Positions 36,392-45,375 of a stretch of DNA of 64,000 bases are shown piece by piece. Under the pieces are notes generated by a model that saw only the letters and a list, made by a program, of their open reading frames with translations, ran no database searches and was not told where the DNA came from. Within the stretch, counting starts at the first letter, position 1, and each line of letters opens with the position of its first letter. Origin of the DNA: Neobacillus terrae. GTDB taxonomy: Bacteria > Bacillota > Bacilli > Bacillales > Cytobacillaceae. The translations under genes were made by a program, and so were the position numbers. Location: positions 361,466 to 425,465 of the forward strand of contig NZ_JAAOEO010000003.1 in NCBI RefSeq assembly GCF_011393025.1, given 5' to 3'.

Positions 36392-36424
36392 AGGGAAGCC
36401 ATCTTAGTGGTTTCCCTCCTTTAT
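36392..36424 (+). terminator. Rho-independent terminator
   Basis: AGGGAAGCCA and TGGTTTCCCT (one G-T pair) flank a 6-base loop, followed by CCTTTATT. Confidence 0.65.
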
Positions 36425-36524
36425 TGAGTATTAGAGCAGAAAATCTGCCATAGTTTATGACTAGAAGTTATTGTTAATATATTAATCAACAATAGACGAC
36501 CATAGAAGGAGGATTGGATCTAAA

Positions 36525-37325
36525 GTGAACCTGGGATTAAAAGATAAAACGGCACTTGTGACAGGCGGCAGTAAAGGTATTGGAAAAGCAATTGCCGTCG
36601 CGTTTGCCAAGGAAGGCACCAATGTTGTAATTTGTGGCCGTGGTGAAGAAGCATTAAAAGAAGCAGCAGCGGAAATTGAAAAGCTGGGAGGCAATGTTCT
36701 TGCCGTTCAGGCGGATTTAACGAAACAATCTGATGTGGAACATCTGGTCTCCTCTGCAATCGACCGCTTCAAATCGATCGATATACTCGTAAATAATGCA
36801 GGAATAGCCAGTGGATTTGATGATTTTGAAACATTGGATATAGAGGCCTGGCAGCATATATTTGATGTGAATGTATTTGGGACTGTCCGCGTAACCAAAG
36901 AAGTTATCCCTTTTATGAAAAAAGCCGGATTTGGACGCATCATTAATATTTCATCCGAATCAGGGATTCAGCCTGATTCGTTTATGCCTCATTATAATGC
37001 TTCAAAGGCAGCAATTATCAATTTTTCAAAGAGCTTATCAAAGGCGTATGCCGCACAGGGAATTCTAGTGAATACTGTGTCTCCGGCATTTATCATGACA
37101 CCAATGTTGGAAAATCTATTAAAAGATAATGCGAAGCAGCTGAATATAACCTATGAAGAAGCTACTCAACAATTTTTAAAGGAAAATCGTCCACATGTCG
37201 AAGTAAAACGGCCTGGAACAGTTGATGAAGCAGCGTCGGCTGTTGTTTATCTTGCTTCTGAACAGGCTTCCTTTATTAATGGTGTAAACCTTCGGGTAGA
37301 TGGCGGTTCGGTTGCGAGTATATAA
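36525..37325 (+). CDS. Short-chain dehydrogenase/reductase
   Basis: This 266-residue classical SDR shows 'TGGSKGIGKAIA' at residues 14-25, 'VNNAGIA', Ser in 'INISSESG', 'YNASKAAIINF' with Tyr and Lys, and C-terminal 'INGVNLRVDGGSVASI'. It resembles 3-oxoacyl-ACP reductase/FabG-like enzymes and glucose dehydrogenases. The start is GTG 36525, with AAGGAGG 12 bases upstream. It has its own leader after the terminator at 36392. A decayed group II intron lies about 30 bases downstream on the other strand. Confidence 0.9.
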   Translation: MNLGLKDKTALVTGGSKGIGKAIAVAFAKEGTNVVICGRGEEALKEAAAEIEKLGGNVLAVQADLTKQSDVEHLVSSAIDRFKSIDILVNNAGIASGFDDFETLDIEAWQHIFDVNVFGTVRVTKEVIPFMKKAGFGRIINISSESGIQPDSFMPHYNASKAAIINFSKSLSKAYAAQGILVNTVSPAFIMTPMLENLLKDNAKQLNITYEEATQQFLKENRPHVEVKRPGTVDEAASAVVYLASEQASFINGVNLRVDGGSVASI

Positions 37326-37352
37326 ATTAAGCTAATTCTTAAGAAAAAAACT

Positions 37353-37431
37353 TAAAATCGAGTAGGAGGGGGGATGGTTAACCCCCGACACCTCATACCA
37401 ACTTACGTACCGTTCGGTATACGGCGGTTCG
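37353..37431 (-). mobile_element. Group II intron 3' end with domain-V-like hairpin
   Basis: The minus strand contains GAACCGCCGTATACC, GAACGGTACGT and, 3' of it, GTCGGGGGTTAACC...CCTCCTACTCGATT. This is the characteristic 3' region (domain V and beyond) of bacterial group II introns of Bacillales. It is placed right after the maturase remnant, as expected for the intron's end. Confidence 0.65.
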
Positions 37432-37468
37432 AAAGTTTATGAAATCACATTTGATAGACTTTTCAAAC

Positions 37469-38445
37469 CTAAGTCTTGCCAATATTGATTATTAACACAG
37501 TATTGATTACAGGGTTTCTAATAAGGCGCCAGTATCCCTTTCGGGAATTGGCGTTTTTCCATGCCTCTTCTTTTGAGATACCTAACTTCATCAGGTTTCG
37601 GTATTTTGTCTTCACTTTCTTCCATTCTTTCCATCGGCACGCTCTCAATCTTCTTCTAATGTGCGAATCCGTTCTTTGAGCGTATTTCTTTATGTCCCCG
37701 ATTTGAAAGTAATTTCCCCAGCCTTGCACGAGTTCATTTACTTTTCGAATGCGATACTCCAAACTTACTCCTCCCCAGTTTCGGTTTGTCAGTTACTTTA
37801 GTTTGGCTTCCAATCTTTTCTTGGTTTTCTTTGGCACGTACACTCATGCTTTATTACGGTTTCTATAGAAACCTACTCCAAGGAATATACGTGGATTCGG
37901 CTTTCCCACAGCGCTTTTCTCCTCGTTCACTTTTAACTTGAGTTTCTTTTCGAGGAAGGCAGTAATGCCTTCTTTGACTCTTTCCCCTGCCTTTAGACTT
38001 TTTACATAGATATTGGCATCGTCCATACCATACAAACTTTAAGCCTCTTTTCTCGAGCTCTTTGTCCAATTCGTTAAGGATAATGTTGCTCAGTAGAGGC
38101 CTTCTCTATTTGGCATGACCAGTCCTTTCTCATAATTCCTGATTGGAGGAATCTGCGTATCAACTTGAGTGTGGGTTTGTCATCGATGGACTTTGCCACA
38201 AGGGACATTAGCTTGTCGTGTTGAACCCGGTCAAAGAATTTCTCAAGGTCAATATCTACGACAAAGTTATATCCTTCCTGGATATACTCTTTTGCCTACT
38301 CAATTACCTGATGGGCATTCTTATTTCTGCGAAACCCAAAGCTATAGGGGCTGAACTGCTTCTCTAATATAGACGAGAGCTTTTGGACGACTCCCTGCTG
38401 GTAAATCCGGTCAGTCACCGTGGGAATCCCAAGTACCGAATTGCT
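37469..38445 (-). pseudogene. Group II intron reverse transcriptase/maturase, degraded
   Basis: Fragments in several frames cover the protein from the RT core ('LGFPTVTDRIYQQGVVQKL', 'QFSPYSFGFRRNKNAHQVIEQA') through 'LDKELEKRG', the catalytic region (YADD disrupted by a frameshift near 38035), 'LKLKVNEEKSAVGKP', to maturase domain X ('WGNYFQIGDIKKYAQRTDSHIRRRLR', 'ISKEEAWKNANSRKGYW'). The N terminus is missing: the sequence joins directly to a DUF262 gene at about 38450. It cannot encode an active enzyme. Confidence 0.85.
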
Positions 38446-38454
38446 TTTTTTACA

Positions 38455-38905
38455 TTATCCCAATTTTGCTCAATTATCTGCATTGTTCTTTTTCAATCGA
38501 ACTTAGCCCATTTTCTATTAGATACTGATTAAATTCATATTGATCCTTAATATCTAGAATATCGGAAACCTTATACCAGTAAGCAAGTTATTTGTATTAT
38601 CATCAGCAGCTACTTCTTCTGTTAAGAACCTAAAATCATATACGGTATCAAATTCTTCTGAAGGTGCTTATAAATCAACATAAAGATGTTGTTTAGGGTA
38701 TGCTAAAGGGTTTTCTCTACGCATTCTTGGAAGTTTGTATGCATAACTACCCTTTAAACCAATATACATTGAAGTCAAACGTTGCTGACCGTCCAATATA
38801 GCTATAATATCCTCTTCACCACTTATACTTGCATTAAGGTTATGACGGTTATCTCTTTCATGATATTCTCTAATAAACTCGTAAAATTGAAATTCTTTAC
38901 TCTTT
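38455..38905 (-). pseudogene. DUF262 (GmrSD/ParB-nuclease-like) protein, fragment
   Basis: Minus-strand frames read 'SKEFQFYEFIREYHERDNR', then 'EEDIIAILDGQQRLTSMYIGLKG' in one block with 'SYAYKLPRMRRENPLAYPKQHLYVDL', a stop, and further 'DTVYDFRFLTEE' and 'WYKVSDILDIKDQYEFNQYL' after shifts. 'AILDGQQRLTS' is the hallmark of DUF262 domains, found in GmrSD-type (type IV) restriction and other defence proteins. N and C termini are both missing; the C-terminal side is replaced by the intron maturase fragment. It is evidence that the island once carried a defence gene. Confidence 0.75.
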
Positions 38906-38959
38906 TCTTCTTACAGTTGAACTGTTTTTTTATAATCTCCCTATACATGTTCACTTCAA

Positions 38960-39210
38960 AAGCTGTTCTGAGCATTTTGACACCATAACTGCTCAAGGAA
39001 GGATGATGATGGGCATTCTTGCAACAATTGGTGTTTGAAAGAGAGACATAGTAGATAACGTAAAAATGGGTATGAAACAGCAAGCGAGAGCTGGAAAGAA
39101 TGGTGTTCAAGTATTAGGATATATGAGTGTACAGAGTATTAAAGATGAAAATAAAACAAGGTTAGAAGTTGTTGAAAAGGAGGCATTAATTGTTAGAGAA
39201 ATATTTTGAA
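38960..39210 (+). pseudogene. Large serine recombinase, central fragment ending at site D
   Basis: The plus strand reads 'EHFDTITAQGRMMMGILATIG', a disrupted 'EFERE' (three bases missing around 39035-39050), then 'DNVKMGMKQQARAGKNGVQVLGY' and 'TRLEVVEKEALIVREIF'. This is the end of the catalytic domain and the start of the recombinase domain of large serine integrases, the superfamily of Ccr. The N-terminal catalytic serine region and the DNA-binding C terminus are missing. The frame stops exactly where the rlmH-like repeat D begins, so it is probably the remnant of an integrase of this island. Confidence 0.78.
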
Positions 39211-39241
39211 CTCAATTACTTATTGTAAGATTCGCCGTATC
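39211..39241. repeat. rlmH 3'-end-like direct repeat, site D
   Basis: On the minus strand: GGCGAATCTTACAATAAGTA(A), encoding G-E-S-Y-N-K-stop. It is the most diverged copy, but it keeps the flanks seen at site B on both sides (CTCAATTACTTA on the left, CCGTATCTATA on the right). Confidence 0.65.
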
Positions 39242-39312
39242 TATAAAGCGGCGGTTTAATCATTTTTTTCCTCTGGAATCGTCTCAGAAAATCATATAAG
39301 GCTGAAAACAAT

Positions 39313-39346
39313 AAAAAAGAAGAGTACAAAGGCTCTTCTTTATTTT
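39313..39346 (-). terminator. Rho-independent terminator of the CoA-transferase gene
   Basis: AAGAAGAG and CTCTTCTT (minus strand) flank an 8-base loop and are followed by TTTTTTATT. Confidence 0.7.
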
Positions 39347-39424
39347 TGTTATTAATTAAAAACCACCAAAACTTGACGTAAATCTTTAAAGATATATCAT
39401 AAAAATTGTTACGCATGAAAACAA

Positions 39425-40939
39425 CTATACGATTTCTACTGCCGCTTCAAGCATTGTTCCGTTTTTAGCAAAATTCGTATGCCAAGAGAAAGCTTTTTCT
39501 AAAACATGAGGAGTTTGCCCGCCCCTTGTTTGTGCTTCTTGGTAATAGGCACGCAGCTGGTTGCGGTACATCGGGTGTGCGCAATTGTCAATAATCAGTT
39601 CTACTCTTTCCCTTGGAGCCAATCCTCTTAAGTCAGCGTAACCCTGTTCGGTGACAATAACATCTACATCGTGTTCGGTATGGTCTACATGGGAGACGAA
39701 AGGAACGATGCTTGAAATGTTACCGCCTTTCGCAATGGATTTAGTAACAAAGATAGCAAGGCGTGCATTTCTTGCAAAATCACCAGAACCACCAATACCG
39801 TTCATCATTTTTGTGCCTAAAACATGAGTCGAGTTAACATTTCCGTATATATCTAATTCTAAAGCAGTATTAATCGAGATTAACCCAAGGCGGCGGATGA
39901 TTTCAGGATGATTGGAAATCTCTTGCGGACGCATCATTAACTTGTTGCGGTATTTTTCAAAGTTGGAAAATACCTGATGCATTTTCTCTTCAGAAAGCGT
40001 GATGGAGCAACAGGAAGCAAAACGTACTTTCCCAGCGTCTATAAGATCAAAGACCGCATCTTGTAACACCTCGGAATAAACTTCTAAATCGTGAAACTCT
40101 GAATCTAACATTCCATGCAGCACTGCATTCGCTACTGAACCAATCCCCGATTGTAATGGCGCTAAATTTTCCGTTAACCGGCCTAAGTTTACTTCTTTTC
40201 GAAGGAATTCTATTAAATGTTGTGCCATGATAACCGTTTCGTCATCTGGAGGAACAATCGTCGATGGCGAATCAAGCTGGTCCGTAAACACAATTCCCTT
40301 CACTTTTTCAACATCAATCGGAATGCCGATAGTTCCAATTCGATCATCCGGTTTAACAAGAGGGATTGGAAGCCTTGACCCTTGTTTCCCAGGTTCATAT
40401 AAATCATGCAGCCCCTCAAGATGTGCAGATTGAGCCATATTAATTTCAATAATAATCGATTTGGCATTTTGGGCAAATGCTAAGGAATTTCCAATTGATG
40501 TAGTTGGAATAATCATTCCGTCCTCAGTTATTGAAATCGCTTCCAGAATAGCAACATCTATATCCATAACGTCAGCACGAAGAAGCTCTGCTGTATGGGA
40601 CAAGTGCTGATCCACGTATAAAAATTCTCCATTATTGATTCCTTTTCGCATGGTCGCATCTGCTTGGAAAGGCAATCTTTTTCCTAAAATTCCTGCTTCA
40701 GCAAATAACTTATCCACATCCGAGCCTAAGGAAGCTCCGGTATAGACATTTACTTTAAAGGATTTATCATGTTTAACGCGGTTAACAAGCGCTAATGGTA
40801 CCGCTTTCACATCGCCTGCGCGTGTAAACCCGCTTAACCCTAAAGTCATTCCACTTTGAATCCAGGAACCTGCCTTTTCAGAGGTAACCACCCGTTCCTT
40901 TAGATGAGGTTCCCTGATTCGATCTAACTTATTTTCCAT
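39425..40939 (-). CDS. Succinyl-CoA:acetate CoA-transferase / acetyl-CoA hydrolase family
   Basis: This 504-residue cytoplasmic enzyme is of the Cat1/AarC group. Landmarks are 'IQSGMTLGLSGFTRAGDVKAVP' at the N terminus, 'YSEVLQDAVFDLI' with the candidate catalytic glutamate near residue 290 (the position of the AarC catalytic Glu), 'MNGIGGSGDFARNARLAIF', and 'EQGYADLRGLAPRERVELII'. It exchanges CoA between succinyl-CoA and acetate, or hydrolyses acetyl-CoA. ATG 40939 is chosen, with GAGGGA 6 bases upstream. The LytTR regulator gene directly upstream (128 bases) probably controls it. It is the first intact gene on the rlmH side of site D. Confidence 0.9.
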   Translation of the reverse strand: MENKLDRIREPHLKERVVTSEKAGSWIQSGMTLGLSGFTRAGDVKAVPLALVNRVKHDKSFKVNVYTGASLGSDVDKLFAEAGILGKRLPFQADATMRKGINNGEFLYVDQHLSHTAELLRADVMDIDVAILEAISITEDGMIIPTTSIGNSLAFAQNAKSIIIEINMAQSAHLEGLHDLYEPGKQGSRLPIPLVKPDDRIGTIGIPIDVEKVKGIVFTDQLDSPSTIVPPDDETVIMAQHLIEFLRKEVNLGRLTENLAPLQSGIGSVANAVLHGMLDSEFHDLEVYSEVLQDAVFDLIDAGKVRFASCCSITLSEEKMHQVFSNFEKYRNKLMMRPQEISNHPEIIRRLGLISINTALELDIYGNVNSTHVLGTKMMNGIGGSGDFARNARLAIFVTKSIAKGGNISSIVPFVSHVDHTEHDVDVIVTEQGYADLRGLAPRERVELIIDNCAHPMYRNQLRAYYQEAQTRGGQTPHVLEKAFSWHTNFAKNGTMLEAAVEIV

Positions 40940-41067
40940 AATCAATCCCTCACTTAATGAATAGTTATAATCATTTTACCCATAAACATCATCAAGATAA
41001 GGATTATTGTTTACAATACCCAAAATTCAGATAAGACAGCTAATTTAGGTCCTAAAGCAGAACAATC

Positions 41068-41712
41068 CTAGAATCCTAGAAGCTTCCGAAAATAACTGGC
41101 ATATGATTGGCTGACTGGTACCCTTTCATCATTATCCATCGCAAGTATAAAGGTCGAATGGGTATCAGGATAAATCGCTTTAATATGATTAATATTTACA
41201 ATAAATGAACGGTGGCATCTAATAAATGAATCCTTCGGAAGCAAGTATTCGAATTCCTGCAGAGAGTATTTATGGGTTCCTGATAACTCTTCTGAATTAA
41301 TAAACGTTTTTTTATCTTTAGCTTCTAAATAAACGACCTTTGAAAAAGGAATCGGAATCCAGCCGTCCGTTGTTTTTAAGGTAACGACTGATTTTCCATC
41401 GGTTAAAGCTGGATAAATTGCCACCAAGCAACCCTTAAGATTTTCATTATATAAAAATGGTACGGCCATTCCAAGATAAGGAATACCAAAGATATCTCTG
41501 TTAATAAACTCTGAGACCTTTTGCTTCGTCACCATTGCTTTATGGGCAATCGTTCCTTCCTTTATAGGATCTCCGGCGCTAATTTTCAAATCAATTCGTT
41601 TACTTGGCCGATAGTAGATATATTCTTTTGTATTAGAAACAGCAATTGAAATTTCATCCGAAAATAATTCACCAATGACGTCCAGCAGTGAATCTAAGAT
41701 TATATCTTCCAT
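41068..41712 (-). CDS. LytTR-type regulator with N-terminal sensor region
   Basis: The 214-residue protein ends in a LytTR DNA-binding domain (about 115-214: 'IPFSKVVYLEAKDKKTFINSE', 'DSFIRCHRSFIVNINHIKAIYP', 'VPVSQSYASYFRKLL'). Its first 110 residues are not a receiver domain; they look like a small PAS/GAF-type ligand domain ('AVSNTKEYIYYRPS', 'GIPYLGMAVPFLYNENLKGCLVAIYP'). So it is a one-component regulator. It is cotranscribed or tandem with the CoA-transferase gene; an acyl or organic acid ligand is plausible but unproven. Confidence 0.82.
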   Translation of the reverse strand: MEDIILDSLLDVIGELFSDEISIAVSNTKEYIYYRPSKRIDLKISAGDPIKEGTIAHKAMVTKQKVSEFINRDIFGIPYLGMAVPFLYNENLKGCLVAIYPALTDGKSVVTLKTTDGWIPIPFSKVVYLEAKDKKTFINSEELSGTHKYSLQEFEYLLPKDSFIRCHRSFIVNINHIKAIYPDTHSTFILAMDNDERVPVSQSYASYFRKLLGF

Positions 41713-41844
41713 ACTATTAACACCTCATTCACATCTATATTAACACTAAATTTCACTGATGCTTAGAAACTTATAGGCTAATAGTAATTATTTTAAGCCA
41801 TTACTAATAAAGGGTATACTAATAAGGAAAGGATGTGGTTCATC

Positions 41845-42873
41845 ATGAATACAATGAAGGCGGTAGGGTTAACTCGTTACCTTCCAATTGACAATCCCCA
41901 AAGCCTGGTAGACGTAGTTGTAGAAAAACCAAAAGCAACGGGTCGTGACATTTTGGTCAAAGTTGCGGCCATATCGGTCAACCCTGTTGATACAAAGGTA
42001 CGAGCTCCTAAGGAAAGAGTTGAGGAAGTTCCTAAAATTCTAGGTTGGGATGTAGCAGGAGTCGTCGAAGAGACAGGACCGGACTGTTCATTGTTTCGTC
42101 CGGGAGATGAAGTTTTTTATGCTGGCAGTATTGCACGACAAGGCGGAAACAGTGAATACCATCTGGTCGATGAACGAATCGTTGGGCGCAAACCTGTTTC
42201 CTTAAGTTTTGTGGAAGCCGCAGCTCTTCCCTTAACCTCCATTACCGCTTGGGAAGCGTTATTTACCCGAATGTCTATTTCCCAAGATCCGGGCCCTAAC
42301 AAAGGAAAGGCTCTGCTGATCATTGGTGCAGCCGGTGGTGTAGGTTCCATTGCCACTCAGCTTGCAAAACAAGCGGGGCTTACTGTAATCGGGACTGCTT
42401 CCCGATCGGAAACTGTTAGCTGGGTTAAATCAATGGGCGCGGACTATACCATTAATCACCATGACCCGCTCCTTCCACAACTTCAAGCAATTGGATTTAC
42501 AAACGTTCCGTACATTTTTTGCCTGAATGCTTTGGAAAAACACTGGGCCGGTATTAGCGAAGCTATTTCTCCGCAAGGTGTTGTGTGCGCAATTGATGAT
42601 CCAACCTCTCCGCTGGACCTCAAATTGCTTAAGCAAAAAAGCGTCACCTACGTGTGGGAGTTTATGTTTACTCGCCCTGTTTACGAAACAGATGATATGA
42701 TTGAGCAGCATCTATTGCTTAATCGTATTGCTGATGCTGTGGACCATCAAAAATTAAAGACAACACTGGCCGAAGTCCTTGGACCGATCTCAGCAGAAAA
42801 TCTCCGTCAAGCCCACAAATTTTTGGAGAGCAATAGGACGATTGGTAAAATTGTACTAGAAGGTTTTGTTTAA
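41845..42873 (+). CDS. Zinc-type alcohol dehydrogenase-like / quinone oxidoreductase (MDR family)
   Basis: This 342-residue medium-chain dehydrogenase/reductase has a GroES-like N-terminal domain with 'VAAISVNPVDTKVR' and 'LGWDVAGVVEETG', and a Rossmann domain with 'LLIIGAAGGVGSIATQLAKQ'. Zinc-binding cysteines are missing, as in NADPH:quinone oxidoreductases. ATG 41845 (MNTMKAVGLTRYLP) is chosen because AAGGATG is about 10 bases upstream; ATG 41833 is too close to it. It diverges from the LytTR gene. The likely activity is NADPH-dependent reduction of quinones or enones. Confidence 0.88.
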   Translation: MNTMKAVGLTRYLPIDNPQSLVDVVVEKPKATGRDILVKVAAISVNPVDTKVRAPKERVEEVPKILGWDVAGVVEETGPDCSLFRPGDEVFYAGSIARQGGNSEYHLVDERIVGRKPVSLSFVEAAALPLTSITAWEALFTRMSISQDPGPNKGKALLIIGAAGGVGSIATQLAKQAGLTVIGTASRSETVSWVKSMGADYTINHHDPLLPQLQAIGFTNVPYIFCLNALEKHWAGISEAISPQGVVCAIDDPTSPLDLKLLKQKSVTYVWEFMFTRPVYETDDMIEQHLLLNRIADAVDHQKLKTTLAEVLGPISAENLRQAHKFLESNRTIGKIVLEGFV

Positions 42874-42929
42874 AAACCTGTTTGCAGAGAGTATAAAAAA
42901 CAATGCCGTTTCCCGATAAATCGGTGATT

Positions 42930-43829
42930 CGATAATTGCACAAAGAACTAATCGAACTCCGAAAAAGAAATAAGCAACTTGAAATGGAAAATGACATTTT
43001 AAAGCAAGCCGCACTGATACTAGGAGGAAAGTAAATTTAATCAAGAATAACCAACACAAATACTCGATAGCAATGTGCAAAATCCTACAAATCCTTAGAA
43101 GCACCTATTATTATGAAGCAAAAGAAAGAAAGAAAGAAAAGCAGAGGATAACATTACCACCGATGTGGTCGACATTTTTCATGCAAGCCGTCAAAATTAT
43201 GGGACCATTCTAGACGAAGAATCGGGTGGATTATGCAGCAGGCCCTGGTTTCTTCTTACACGGTAGCCCAATTTAAGCCTCATGCGAAATCCAGTAATGA
43301 ATCAGAACAGAATAATGAACTGAACCGTGAGTTCAACTAGGAAAAAGAAATGACCGCAATCGTAAGCGATTTAACGTACGTAAGAGTCAATCAAAAATGG
43401 AATTACGTATGTGTATTTATCGATCTCTTTAATCGAGAAATCGTGGGCTTCAGCACAGGTCAAACAAAGATGCATTACTCGTCTACCGTGCGTTAGCCTC
43501 TATAAGGTCGATCTTAATAAGATCCAGCTTTTTCATACGGATCGTGGAAATGAGTTTAAAAACAAGTTGATTGATGATGCTTTAAAGACATTTAATATTC
43601 AACGATCCCTAAGTATGAAGGGCTGCCCATATGATAATGCCGTAGCTGAAGCGACGTTCAAAATCATTAAAACAGAATTTGTTAAAGGCCAACATTTTGA
43701 TAGTTAAAAGAATTAACAAGGGAATTCCATGACTACGTTCACTGGTTTAATCACATCAGAATCCATGGGACACTTGGTTATGTAAGTCCGATAGATTACA
43801 AGCAAAAACACCTTAAAAAAATTGTCTAG
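42930..43829 (+). mobile_element. IS3-family (IS150-like) insertion sequence remnant
   Basis: The end of OrfA is visible at 42938-43035 ('[24 protein letters not shown]'), then OrfB in several frames: 'YSIAMCKILQILRSTYYYEAKE', 'VVDIFHASRQNYGT', 'VSSYTVAQFKPHAKSSNES', 'SDLTYVRVNQKWNYVCVFIDLFNREIVGFS', 'LFHTDRGNEFKNKLIDDAL' and 'GTLGYVSPIDYKQKHLKKIV'. The DDE motif is spread over at least four frames, so the transposase is dead. The element starts within 60 bases of the dehydrogenase stop, and its right end lies near 43850 (TTAGTGTTGACATACC). Confidence 0.82.
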
Positions 43830-44260
43830 ATTAGTGTTGACATACCAGAACATCATTAATCAATCAAATGGTTCTCTTCAATTTTCTTTTCTTATTTGAA
43901 TCTGTAATTAATATTAAAACTAAGATTCTTAGGCTTATTCCAAGTATAATTGCACATACCCTACTTACTCCCATTCCTACAAACCCCCTAATTAACTTCA
44001 AACCAACAAAATGCGTTATGATACATAAATTTACAAGAACCAATGGTGAAATATAAAATGGTAAGCTTGGAGAACATCAGTGTGACAAATCCCCGACGCA
44101 ATAAGGTGAATTAAAACCTCACTTAGTTTAGGATCATCCATTGTAATTTCTGTGATTTGGAATGATTCCCCTTCCCAAATGTAACTGCTGACCTTTTCTG
44201 TTGAATCCTTACAAAACGATCTGCCCAGATTGTATTATAAGTTTCTAGAAGCTATCTATC
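43830..44260. other. Region of gene debris between IS3 remnant and ger operon
   Basis: The left half (43870-44060) encodes, on the minus strand, a short hydrophobic frame ('LCIITHFVGLKLIRGFVGMGVSRVC', 'IILGISLRILVLILI') that looks like the end of a membrane protein of unknown family. The right half holds the dehydrogenase fragment listed separately. No intact gene or terminator for the ger operon was recognised. Confidence 0.4.
44068..44195 (-). pseudogene. N-terminal fragment of a zinc alcohol dehydrogenase
   Basis: The minus strand reads 'GESFQITEITMDDPKLSEVL' followed by 'IHLIASGICHTDV'. This is the beginning of zinc-dependent (aryl-)alcohol dehydrogenases, up to the first zinc cysteine in 'GICHTD'. 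The rest of the gene is absent. It is unrelated in sequence to the intact dehydrogenase at 41845. Confidence 0.65.
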
Positions 44261-45349
44261 CTACTTAGTTATTTTATGCTTAATATGAATGTGCAAAAAG
44301 AGAAAAGGGATATATAGATACACAAAGTAAAAAGCAATGTTTGAATACATTTCATTCAATCGCTCTATTTGACTCCTCTCTTTGAGCACATTAGCTATAA
44401 TAAAGAATAGGACCAGTACAATGAACAGACTTATACGTTGTTTCACATTTATTACTTTCTTAATAGCACGACAACCTGCCCATATTTTCACACTGATATT
44501 GGGTAATATGAGAAGTAACCACATCGAAACAACAATAAATTCGACTCTTTCTATTAGAGGGAATTTCGCAATTTTCATTTGAGTTAATGTTGGCCATATT
44601 GTCTGGTTTAAGTGTCCTTCACTAAAGAAGACAAATGTGATGAGCGCTATTATTAGATAAAGTAAGCTTGAGAACAAAAGTCCAATATGGGCCCATTTTT
44701 GTGATCTGTCTGGATTTTTTATGAATGGGTAGAACATGAATAAGGTCTCAAAGCCAACATACTGAAACAACATAGCTTTAGAGGATGATACGATTTCCTT
44801 CACAGAGTGGTTAAAGACGGGTAATAAATTGTGAAAATTGGCAAATTCCAATGAAAAAAAATTAAGGGGAAACAGGATAATAAAAGGTATGATAGTTCCC
44901 CAGAAACACATTCCAGTAATCACGCGGAATCCACCTGATACAACGTAATAAATGAGGACTAGAAGAATGAGGCTTATTTGCCATGTCTTCATTAAGGGAA
45001 ACAGCCAAACTTGAACAACTTCAATATAAACACGGAAAACAATTAAAGCTAATATAAGAAAGTAGAAAATCACAAAAATGTTGAACAGTCCGCCAATCCA
45101 TTTTCCAAAGTAAAATTTGTGAACATGTATGACATCATTATTAGCAATTCCAAGAATTCGATAGATCATCCAAACTAGTATATGAATGCTTATACTTGAT
45201 AAAATGATGGAAATCCATGCATCATAACCTGCGTCCTTCGTTATATCTCGTTGAAAACTCATGATTCCTATGCCAATAATATTCGTGAAGATTAGAAAGA
45301 AAACGTAAAAGGAAGATACTAAATGTCGTTCGTCTAGTAATGATTTCAC
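44261..45349 (-). CDS. Spore germination receptor B subunit (GerAB family permease)
   Basis: The 362-residue protein has ten membrane helices and the GerB/amino-acid-permease fold: 'FYVFFLIFTNIIGIGIMSFQRDI', 'HKFYFGKWIGGLFNIFVIFYFLILAL', 'FLIARQPAH'-region absent on this strand, and a helix-rich C terminus 'FYFVYLYIPFLFLHIHIKHK'. GerAB-type subunits bind the germinant in the inner spore membrane. It is the last of three ger genes (order A, C, B), 26 bases after the C gene. With no close relative identified, the germinant cannot be named. Confidence 0.85.
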   Translation of the reverse strand: MKSLLDERHLVSSFYVFFLIFTNIIGIGIMSFQRDITKDAGYDAWISIILSSISIHILVWMIYRILGIANNDVIHVHKFYFGKWIGGLFNIFVIFYFLILALIVFRVYIEVVQVWLFPLMKTWQISLILLVLIYYVVSGGFRVITGMCFWGTIIPFIILFPLNFFSLEFANFHNLLPVFNHSVKEIVSSSKAMLFQYVGFETLFMFYPFIKNPDRSQKWAHIGLLFSSLLYLIIALITFVFFSEGHLNQTIWPTLTQMKIAKFPLIERVEFIVVSMWLLLILPNISVKIWAGCRAIKKVINVKQRISLFIVLVLFFIIANVLKERSQIERLNEMYSNIAFYFVYLYIPFLFLHIHIKHKITK

Positions 45350-45375
45350 GTGGTTCCTCCTCTTATCATGTAGAC

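Noticed and set aside
37391..37430. Possible fifth rlmH-like repeat (ACGTACCGTTCGGTATACGG)
   Set aside because: The sequence is the domain-V region of the group II intron next to its maturase; it does not encode the E-P-Y-H-K tail.
38823..39110. Minus-strand 95-codon frame over the recombinase remnant
   Set aside because: It is the antisense of the serine recombinase fragment and has no family resemblance of its own.
43868..44056. Plus-strand 62-codon frame
   Set aside because: No ribosome site; the opposite strand gives a more natural hydrophobic fragment.
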